Assembly (NCBI GenBank): GCA_937903315.1
Contig: CALCZO010000314.1
Coordinates: 1 to 6,619 of the forward strand
Length of the DNA stretch: 6,619 nt
Source of the DNA: an uncultured Alphaproteobacteria bacterium
GTDB lineage: Bacteria > Pseudomonadota > Alphaproteobacteria > Rhizobiales > Beijerinckiaceae
Reading direction: 5' to 3'
The notes under the pieces were generated by a model. It was not told the origin of the DNA. It ran no database searches and saw only the letters and a program-made list of their open reading frames with translations. Shown one piece after another: positions 1 to 5,507 of the stretch (its first letter is position 1; each line of letters begins with the position of its first letter). The position numbers were made by a program, and so were the translations under genes.

Positions 1-864
1 CGGCTGGTCATTTCCGGCAAGGCGCTGAGCCAGACCGGCGGCCACTGCGATTTTCGCGGCCGCTTCGATGACCGGCCCTTCCCCACCGATCGCTTCCGGC
101 TCGGCGCGCTTGGCCGGCTCTGCGACGGCGTGCCGGAAATCCGCCGCGCCGCGCGTGAGGAGATCAAGGGCGGCGCCGACTTCATCAAGATCATGGCCAA
201 CGGCGGCGTCGCCTCGCCCACCGATCCGATCCACTTTCTCGGCTTTGCCCGCGAGGAACTGCTGGCCGTGGTCGAGGAGGCAAAGAATGCCGGCACCTAT
301 GTCTCGGCCCACCTCTACACCGACGAGGCGATCCGCCGCGCGGTCGAATGCGGCGTCCACTCCCTCGAACACTGCAACCTGATCGAGGCGGAAACGGCGA
401 GGCTCGCGGCCAAGGCCGGCGCGGTCGCGGTGCCGACGCTGGTGACCTACGACAAGCTCGCGTCCGAAGGCGCGTCGCTCGGCTTTCCCGCCAGCTCCGT
501 CGCCAAGATCGACAACGTCCGGCTCAAGGGGCTGGAATCGCTGGCGATCATGGAAAAAGCGGGACTGACCATGGCCTATGGCACCGATCTGCTCGGCGAG
601 ATGCATCGCCACCAGTCCGAGGAATTCGTCATCCGTGCCCGCGTGCTGAAGCCACAGGCGATCATCGCCAGCACCACCCATATCGCGGCAAGGCTCTGCC
701 GGATGGAGGGGAAGATCGGCACCATCGCGCCCGGCGCCTGGGCCGATCTGATCGCCGTCGAGGGTGATCCGCTCAGGGACCTGTCCCTCCTCACCGGGCA
801 GGGCCGCCACATGCCGCTGATCATGCGGGCGGGCAGGGTTGTCCGGCGCAGGACGATGGCCTGA
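1..864 (+). CDS. Metal-dependent amidohydrolase, prolidase/imidazolonepropionase-like (5' end missing)
   Basis: The reading frame is open from the first base and ends at TGA, giving the last 287 residues of a protein whose start, including the usual HxH metal motif, lies outside the window. What is visible fits the amidohydrolase superfamily branch of Xaa-Pro dipeptidase-like and imidazolonepropionase-like enzymes: an ALSQTGGHCDFRG segment near fragment residue 8, FIKIM with the probable carbamylated metal-bridging lysine at K63, SAHLYT with H104, HSLEHCN with H124, and the catalytic aspartate D196 in YGTDLLGEMHRHQ. The C-terminus has the family's G-TIAPGAWADLIAVEGDPL strand that closes the small beta domain. 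No signal peptide can be judged. Enzymes of this branch hydrolyse peptide or N-acyl amide bonds in dipeptides and related compounds; the substrate here cannot be read. The next gene follows after 48 bp on the same strand, so co-transcription is likely. Family confidence is high, substrate confidence low. Confidence 0.9.
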   Translation, partial: RLVISGKALSQTGGHCDFRGRFDDRPFPTDRFRLGALGRLCDGVPEIRRAAREEIKGGADFIKIMANGGVASPTDPIHFLGFAREELLAVVEEAKNAGTYVSAHLYTDEAIRRAVECGVHSLEHCNLIEAETARLAAKAGAVAVPTLVTYDKLASEGASLGFPASSVAKIDNVRLKGLESLAIMEKAGLTMAYGTDLLGEMHRHQSEEFVIRARVLKPQAIIASTTHIAARLCRMEGKIGTIAPGAWADLIAVEGDPLRDLSLLTGQGRHMPLIMRAGRVVRRRTMA

Positions 865-902
865 CCGCGCGCCGCAAGCACGGTGTTGCCTGTTTTACCA
901 GC

Positions 903-907
903 GAGGA
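903..907 (+). promoter_or_regulatory. Ribosome binding site choosing the ATG at 913
   Basis: GAGGA lies 5 nt before the ATG at 913. An in-frame upstream GTG at 883 would add ten residues (MLPVLPARNV), but it has no comparable Shine-Dalgarno sequence, and the family normally begins only a few residues before the conserved ETPAVVID strand. The 913 start is therefore preferred. Confidence 0.6.
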
Positions 908-912
908 ATGTG

Positions 913-1968
913 ATGCCGAGTGTGTTTGAAACGCCTGCCGTTGTGATCGACGAGGATATCGTGGATCGCAACATCCGCGCCGCGCAGGCGGAGTTCGATC
1001 GCCTCGGCATCGCCCTGAGACCGCATATCAAGACCCACAAGCTGATCCATTTCGCCCGGGCGCAGATCGACGCCGGTGCGCGCGGGATCACCTGCCAGAA
1101 AACCTCGGAGGCCGAGATCTTCGCCGATGCGGGGTTCGACGACATCCTGATCACCTACAACGTCATCGGGGCCGAAAAACTCGCCCGCCTCCGCCGGATC
1201 GCCCGGCGCACGCGTCTTAGCGTGGTGGCTGACAACCGCGCCGTCATCGCCGGCCTGTCGGACGCGTTTGCCGGCGAACCTGCGCCGCTGACGGTACTGG
1301 TCGAATGCGATACCGGCGGGGGGCGCTGCGGTGTCCAGTCTCCGGCCGAAGCGGCCACGCTGGCCGGCGTGATCGCCGCCAGCCCCGGTCTGCGCTTCGG
1401 CGGGCTGATGACCTATCCCGCCCCTGCCTCGTTCGGGCGGACAGACGCCTTTCTGGCTGAAGCCCGCGCCTTGTGCCGTGCGGCCGCCGGGTCCTGCGAC
1501 ACCATCTCGTCGGGCGGAACACCATCGATGAAGCAGGTGCCGGCCGGCACGGTGATCACCGAATATCGGCCGGGGACCTATATCTACAACGACCGGTCAT
1601 TGGTGGCCCGCGGCGCGTGCGATCTGGCCGATTGCGCGCTCACGGTCCATGCTACCGTCGTCAGCCGGCCCACCGCGACGCGCGCCATTCTCGACGCCGG
1701 ATCGAAAACGCTGAGTTCCGATCTTCTGGGCCTGACGGGATATGGTCTGCTGCGCGATTATCCCGAGGCCGTGGTGACCGGCCTCAGCGAGGAGCACGGC
1801 ACGGTCGATGTTTCAGCCTGCCCGCACCCGCCGCAGGTGGGCGAGGTTGTCGCCATCATCCCCAACCACGCCTGTGTGGTGACCAACCTGTTCAATACCG
1901 TCTACCTGACCAGAGCCGGGACCGCCCCGCGCAAGGTCGCGGTAGACGCGCGCGGTCTGGTGCTCTGA
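913..1968 (+). CDS. D-threonine aldolase / D-serine dehydratase family PLP enzyme
   Basis: This 351-residue protein has the alanine-racemase-like TIM barrel with a C-terminal beta domain typical of D-threonine aldolases and eukaryotic-type D-serine dehydratases (fold-type III, PLP-dependent). It opens with ETPAVVID, followed by RPHIKTHK, whose first lysine (K40) is the expected Schiff-base lysine. Further family marks are VECDTGGGRCG, the phosphate-binding SSGGTPS (199-205), and EYRPGTYIYND (217-227). Near the C-terminus, PNHAC carries H319 and C321, at the place where these enzymes hold a divalent metal beside PLP. It is probably cytoplasmic, as no signal peptide is seen, and would cleave D-beta-hydroxy amino acids to glycine plus an aldehyde, or deaminate D-serine/D-threonine. 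It sits 48 bp after the amidohydrolase gene, suggesting that the two act on successive steps. Length and motifs are complete. Aldolase versus dehydratase activity is not settled by sequence. Confidence 0.9.
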   Translation: MPSVFETPAVVIDEDIVDRNIRAAQAEFDRLGIALRPHIKTHKLIHFARAQIDAGARGITCQKTSEAEIFADAGFDDILITYNVIGAEKLARLRRIARRTRLSVVADNRAVIAGLSDAFAGEPAPLTVLVECDTGGGRCGVQSPAEAATLAGVIAASPGLRFGGLMTYPAPASFGRTDAFLAEARALCRAAAGSCDTISSGGTPSMKQVPAGTVITEYRPGTYIYNDRSLVARGACDLADCALTVHATVVSRPTATRAILDAGSKTLSSDLLGLTGYGLLRDYPEAVVTGLSEEHGTVDVSACPHPPQVGEVVAIIPNHACVVTNLFNTVYLTRAGTAPRKVAVDARGLVL

Positions 1969-1980
1969 GCCGAAACACCA

Positions 1981-2009
1981 GCCCGGAGCGCCGCAGCAAA
2001 CGGCCGGGC
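1981..2009. terminator. Candidate hairpin terminator in the convergent gap
   Basis: GCCCGG (1981-1986) pairs with CCGGGC (2004-2009). An inner CCG/CGG (1991-1993 with 2001-2003) extends the stem past a 4-nt bulge and leaves a 7-nt loop. It lies between the stops of two convergent genes, where a bidirectional terminator would be expected. There is no T-run on either side, so intrinsic termination is uncertain; it may only stabilise 3' ends. Confidence 0.35.
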
Positions 2010-2022
2010 GGGCCACGCACGC

Positions 2023-4227
2023 CTACTGCGCCGGCATCGACAGCGGGCCGAGGTTGAGAAACACGGTCTCTCCCGAAGTGCCGTCGACACCGTCATTGTC
2101 GGTGACGATGAACGCCCGACCTGCCGTATCGACCGCAAAGCCCTCGACCTTGTCATGCACATAGCCGTTGCTCTTGAGCAGATCGGGCACCAGATCGCGC
2201 AGCGTGGTCTTGCGCACGACCGGCACATCCCTGGCATCGAGCGCGACCGGCTTCAGGTCGCTGGCGGCCACGAACGTAAGCTGCTTGGTCCGCGCCAGCG
2301 GACCGGTGAGGTTGTCGCGTTCGATCAGCACAACGCCGCCGGGCACCGCGGTGATCTCCGACAGGCCGACCCAGCCGCCGCTTGCCGCATCGAGGCGATA
2401 GCGCACCTGGCCCCAGCTGTTGCTCGCCGGGGTATAGGCCAGCAGCCGGACAAGACCTTTCGGATCATCCTTCCACTCGCGCTGGACGGCGATCCAGATC
2501 GTTTGCTCCGCGCCCGTCCCGATGACGGTCAGCCCCTCGAACCCGAACCGGCTCGCCTGACTGGCCAGCGCCTCGGGCAGCGCCACCACCTGCTGCACCT
2601 CGCCCTTGGCATTGACGCGCACCAGCGAGGACTGGGTCTTGTTCTTTTCGCGCTCGGGATTGCCTTCCGAGGCGAGCCAGAAGCTGCCATCGGGCAGCGC
2701 GGCGATGCCCTCGATGTCGAGATCCGGCATCGGCTTGCCATCCTTGGTCACCGTCAGCGCGGAGGTCACCCGCGCCGGATGCTCGCTCGCATCGATCGTC
2801 AGGATGCGCGCGGACGCGTAGACCGAATCGGTCACGGCAAACAGCCTGCCCGGCACCGTGGGATGAGCCGCAAGGCCCGACAGGGCACCGAAGGGAATCG
2901 GCAGGCCGGCCGCGTTGTCTGCCGCCTGGAGCATCGGATAGGACGGGCCAGCCGGACCACGCTGGTAGATGCTGACAAGCGACCCGATGCCGCCCGACTT
3001 CCGGTTGTCGCTTTCTGCCGCCGAGACGAGCAGGTTGCGCGCCGGCAGCGTCAGCAGGCCTTCAGGCCCGACCCCGCCCGGCAAGGCCTGGAGAAACGTC
3101 GGTACGCCCCCAGCATCCTGATAGACCGCCACCAGTGAGGCCCGCTCAAGACCGACGAAGATCAGCCGCTGGTCGCCGAACCGGCCCACCGCTATGCCTT
3201 CGGGTTCCACACCCTTCTTGTTGCGCTTGTCGTTGTAGTGGCCGAGCCGCACGGCCAGACGATCCAGCGCGTTGCCTGACGTATGGGACACGGTGCCGTC
3301 GCGCCGGAAGATGGTGAACGAGCGCGACCCGCCGTTCCAGTCCCCCTCGTCGGCAGTGACGAACCGGTCATCATCGAGCCAGCGGACAGCATCGGGCTCG
3401 CGCGGAACGGCCTTCATCGACCCCGAAAGGTCGATCGTGCCATCACGCTTGGTATCGACGCCTGTGACGTCGACCAGACCGGCACTGAAATGACCATCGA
3501 TCCTGCCGCTGGCCAGATCAACGATGACGATGTGGTTGTTTTCCTGCAGCGTCACCACCGCCTGATTGCGGGCATTGATGTCGACGAACTCCGGCTCGGG
3601 ATCCTCCGGCGCGATGGCGGCGAGACCGGTCAGGTCGACGACGCGGCGGCTGGCGCAATCGAACCGGCCGTTCTTCAGGGCAAAGATCGTCAGGTTGCCG
3701 GCGGGAAGCTGCGGCAGCGCACCATCGTTCAGCTTTTCGTCGCGCTCGTTCTCGATTGCAACGGCAAGGAAGGTGCCGTCCGGACTCAGCGCCAGCGAAT
3801 CGGGCTGGCCGCCGACATCGCAGGTGGAAACGACCGCGCGGGCCTCGACATCGACCACGGCAATATGTCCGGCAGGCTGCTTGAAGTCGCGGCTGGTGAC
3901 AACGCCGACCAGCGCCGTCGTCCCCGCAACCACCACCGAGGTCGGCTCGCCCCCGAGAGCCAGCACGCCGCCGGCAACCGGCTTGGCCGCGTCGTCGATC
4001 TGGATGAAGCCGATCCGGTTGCCCGGACTGTCGGTGTAGACCAGCCGCCGCCCGTCCGCCGTCGCGGCAATGATCTCGGCGACAGTGGCCTTCGAACGGT
4101 CGGCTCCAGCGGGCAGGTTGTCGACAACGTTGAACGTGGCGATGCGGTTGAAACTGTCCGCCTGCACCGCGACCGGCAGCAGGCTGGCAAGGACGATCAG
4201 CGACGACGACGCAAAAAGACGGAGCAT
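2023..4227 (-). CDS. Exported esterase-like/phytase-like beta-propeller protein
   Basis: The start at 4227 is preferred over one 33 codons upstream because GGGAGGG lies just before it and it begins a clean Sec signal peptide: MLR, a hydrophobic stretch, then cleavage probably after VQA (residue 23). The 734-residue product should be periplasmic or secreted. The N-terminal half resembles choice-of-anchor I propeller domains: EPEF at 211-214, a TLQENN stretch around 226-231 and TADEGDW ending at W297. The C-terminal half matches the esterase-like phytase family (PF13449 type), with LDIEGIAALPDGSFWLASEG around E506 and further EG-bearing blades at FEGLT (about 564) and VEGFA (about 695). Proteins of this family are inferred to act on phosphate or other esters outside the cytoplasm, but few have been tested. 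It stands alone, convergent with the left operon and divergent from the LacI gene. No cysteine-based lipobox or membrane anchor is seen. Family confidence is good; activity is unproven. Confidence 0.85.
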   Translation of the reverse strand: MLRLFASSSLIVLASLLPVAVQADSFNRIATFNVVDNLPAGADRSKATVAEIIAATADGRRLVYTDSPGNRIGFIQIDDAAKPVAGGVLALGGEPTSVVVAGTTALVGVVTSRDFKQPAGHIAVVDVEARAVVSTCDVGGQPDSLALSPDGTFLAVAIENERDEKLNDGALPQLPAGNLTIFALKNGRFDCASRRVVDLTGLAAIAPEDPEPEFVDINARNQAVVTLQENNHIVIVDLASGRIDGHFSAGLVDVTGVDTKRDGTIDLSGSMKAVPREPDAVRWLDDDRFVTADEGDWNGGSRSFTIFRRDGTVSHTSGNALDRLAVRLGHYNDKRNKKGVEPEGIAVGRFGDQRLIFVGLERASLVAVYQDAGGVPTFLQALPGGVGPEGLLTLPARNLLVSAAESDNRKSGGIGSLVSIYQRGPAGPSYPMLQAADNAAGLPIPFGALSGLAAHPTVPGRLFAVTDSVYASARILTIDASEHPARVTSALTVTKDGKPMPDLDIEGIAALPDGSFWLASEGNPEREKNKTQSSLVRVNAKGEVQQVVALPEALASQASRFGFEGLTVIGTGAEQTIWIAVQREWKDDPKGLVRLLAYTPASNSWGQVRYRLDAASGGWVGLSEITAVPGGVVLIERDNLTGPLARTKQLTFVAASDLKPVALDARDVPVVRKTTLRDLVPDLLKSNGYVHDKVEGFAVDTAGRAFIVTDNDGVDGTSGETVFLNLGPLSMPAQ

Positions 4228-4273
4228 GGAACCCTCCCGGAATGACACGCCCGGAACTAGAGCAGCCGTATTG

Positions 4274-4283
4274 CACATATGTG
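4274..4283. promoter_or_regulatory. Perfect 10-bp palindrome upstream of the phytase-like gene
   Basis: CACATATGTG is a perfect inverted repeat 47-56 bp upstream of the phytase-like start codon. Read on the minus strand it overlaps TTGTCA (4287-4282), a possible -35 box; a weak -10 match, TCTAGT (4261-4256), follows with a long 20-bp spacer. It could be a regulator site or part of the promoter for that gene. No known regulator is assigned. Confidence 0.3.
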
Positions 4284-4384
4284 ACAAGACCCGGTCATCC
4301 GCCGGGACAGACGCGGCTTTCCACAAAGGCCTTGTCGCCGGCGGTCATGCAGACGCTCCCGCAAATCCCGAATGGCCGGGGCTA

Positions 4385-4415
4385 TTGACTCCTCAAAACG
4401 TTTCGGATCAATATT
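4385..4415 (+). promoter_or_regulatory. Probable sigma-70 type promoter of the LacI gene
   Basis: TTGACT (4385-4390) matches the -35 consensus at five of six bases. An AT-rich -10 region follows in CAATATT: CAATAT at 4409-4414 gives an 18-bp spacer, AATATT at 4410-4415 a 19-bp spacer. This is the only AT-rich island in the intergenic region. Transcription would begin near 4420, giving a leader of about 20 nt before the ATG at 4440. The two operator palindromes overlap the spacer and the start region. Confidence 0.55.
4394..4405. promoter_or_regulatory. LacI-type operator O1 (imperfect)
   Basis: CAAAACGTTTCG differs at one base from the perfect palindrome CAAAACGTTTTG located 22 bp downstream. 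The central CG is typical of LacI-family operators, where the hinge-helix leucine inserts. The site falls between the -35 and -10 elements, where bound repressor would block RNA polymerase. Confidence 0.7.
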
Positions 4416-4427
4416 CAAAACGTTTTG
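4416..4427. promoter_or_regulatory. LacI-type operator O2 (perfect palindrome)
   Basis: CAAAACGTTTTG is a perfect 12-bp palindrome with the central CG of LacI-family sites. It begins just after the -10 region and covers the expected transcription start. Its last base adjoins the Shine-Dalgarno of the LacI gene. It lies 22 bp centre to centre from O1, about two helical turns, so two repressor dimers could sit on the same DNA face. Confidence 0.8.
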
Positions 4428-4439
4428 GGAGAAACGTTC

Positions 4440-5453
4440 ATGGCATCGCTGCGCAGCCTCGCGTCAGACCTTGGCTTGTCGATCACGACCGTTTCGCGCG
4501 CGCTCGACGGCTATGAGGATGTGGCCGCGGCAACGCGCGAGCGGGTCAGCAAGGCAGCCGCCGCGGCGGGGTACCGCCCAAATTCGGCCGCGCGGCGGTT
4601 GCGCAAGGGGTCGAGCGAGACCGTGGCGCTGATCATGCCGACCGAGCCGGGACGGTTCTACGAGCCGGTGTTCGTCGAATTGCTGGCGGTGATCGGCGAG
4701 CGGTTGGCGAGCCGCCACTACGACCTGATGCTGCTGGCTGCCCGTCCCGGTGCCGAGGAAGTGGCGGCCTATCGGCGCATCATCAAGGACCGCCGGGCCG
4801 ATGCCTGCGTGGTTGTCCGTACCCGCCGGCACGATGCCCGCATCGCGATGCTTCAGGACGCCGGCCTGCCGTTCGTATGCCATGGCCGGACCGAGACCCG
4901 TGCGCCCTACGCCTTTGTCGATGGCGACGGCGAAGCCGGGTTTCGCGAGGTCACCGCACGGATGGTTGCGCTGGGCCACACCCGGATTGCCCATCTCGCC
5001 GCTCCCGATCATTTCACCTTCGCCGAATTGCGCGCCCGCGGCTGGCATATGGCGATGCGGGCAGCCGGGCTGTCCGACGACATCAAGGTGATGTGTCCGT
5101 CCAGCGAGGACGCAGGCGAGCAGGCCGCCGCTGCGCTGCTGGCCGGGCCGGGCCGCCCCACCGCCCTGATCTGTGCGACAGACCGCATCGCCATCGGTGC
5201 CTTGCGTGCCGTGCAGGCCGCCGGGCTTGTCGCAGGGCGCGATATCGCGGTCACTGGCCACGACAACATCCACGCCTCGCGCTTTACCCACCCTGCGCTG
5301 ACGACGATGGAGCTTGATGTGCGCAGCGTCGGCGAATGTCTGGCCGACAAGCTGCTGCACCTGATCGAGCGGGGCATGCCGGACACGCCGGGCGACATCT
5401 TCGCCTTGCGCCATTGCCGCCGCGCCTCGTCCGGCGAGACGGAGACCGACTGA
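4440..5453 (+). CDS. LacI-family transcriptional repressor
   Basis: This 337-residue protein has the full LacI layout. An N-terminal helix-turn-helix (SLRSLASDLGLSITTVSRAL, residues 3-22) has I15 and T16 at the two main specificity positions. A hinge segment PNSAARRLRKG (47-57) contains the minor-groove leucine L54. From about residue 61 a periplasmic-binding-protein-like ligand domain runs to the end, including VDGDGEAGF, ALGHTRIAHL, ATDRIAIGAL with D248, and VTGHDN. The ATG at 4440 is chosen because GGGAGA precedes it and the HTH begins three residues later; an in-frame TTG at 4425 lies inside the operator and would add only five residues. It probably binds a sugar or related ligand and represses its own promoter, which carries two matching palindromes. 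The downstream solute-binding protein gene is the likely co-regulated target. The inducer is unknown. Confidence 0.95.
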   Translation: MASLRSLASDLGLSITTVSRALDGYEDVAAATRERVSKAAAAAGYRPNSAARRLRKGSSETVALIMPTEPGRFYEPVFVELLAVIGERLASRHYDLMLLAARPGAEEVAAYRRIIKDRRADACVVVRTRRHDARIAMLQDAGLPFVCHGRTETRAPYAFVDGDGEAGFREVTARMVALGHTRIAHLAAPDHFTFAELRARGWHMAMRAAGLSDDIKVMCPSSEDAGEQAAAALLAGPGRPTALICATDRIAIGALRAVQAAGLVAGRDIAVTGHDNIHASRFTHPALTTMELDVRSVGECLADKLLHLIERGMPDTPGDIFALRHCRRASSGETETD

Positions 5454-5464
5454 CATTCCGATCC

Positions 5465-5485
5465 GCGACCGGGAAGACCCGGCGC
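5465..5485 (+). other. Intercistronic hairpin between the repressor and transporter genes
   Basis: CCGGG (5469-5473) and CCCGG (5478-5482) form a stem closed by an AAGA loop. GCG (5465-5467) and CGC (5483-5485) extend it past a bulged A to about 8 bp. Only TTT follows, so it is a weak terminator at best. It sits 10 nt before the Shine-Dalgarno of the binding-protein gene and may act in attenuation or mRNA stability, giving different levels of repressor and binding protein from one transcript. Confidence 0.4.
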
Positions 5486-5507
5486 TTTGACCTTAAGGGA
5501 GACGAAG

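Noticed and set aside
908..913. ATG immediately followed by TGA (start-stop element) 5 nt before the PLP enzyme start
   Set aside because: The Shine-Dalgarno directly abuts this ATG with no spacing, so it is unlikely to be used; it looks like chance overlap with the real start.
2155..3138. Long + strand open frame of 327 codons opposite the phytase-like gene
   Set aside because: Same reason: an antisense shadow rich in Arg, His and Gln with no domain marks or good ribosome binding site.
3283..4245. Long + strand open frame of 320 codons opposite the phytase-like gene
   Set aside because: It lies wholly antisense to a well-supported gene, has low-complexity Arg/Asp/Gly-rich content with no recognisable motif, and is a common by-product of high GC.
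4228..4326. N-terminal extension of the phytase-like protein by 33 codons
   Set aside because: The extension would precede the signal peptide, and the internal ATG has a strong GGGAGGG ribosome binding site.
4326..4333. AAGGCCTT palindrome with flanking ACA/TGT bases in the divergent intergenic region
   Set aside because: It is short, imperfect beyond 8 bp, not repeated in the window and not placed at a recognisable promoter; chance is likely.
4425..4439. Alternative TTG start for the LacI protein, five codons upstream
   Set aside because: The codon lies inside the operator palindrome and overlaps the Shine-Dalgarno that serves the ATG at 4440.
4464..5456. Minus-strand open frame of 330 codons across the LacI gene
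   Set aside because: It mirrors the complete, motif-rich LacI frame on the other strand and shows no protein family signature.
5491..5498. CCTTAAGG palindrome touching the Shine-Dalgarno of the binding-protein gene
   Set aside because: With no loop it cannot fold on itself, and it is explained by the AAGGGAGA ribosome binding sequence plus chance.
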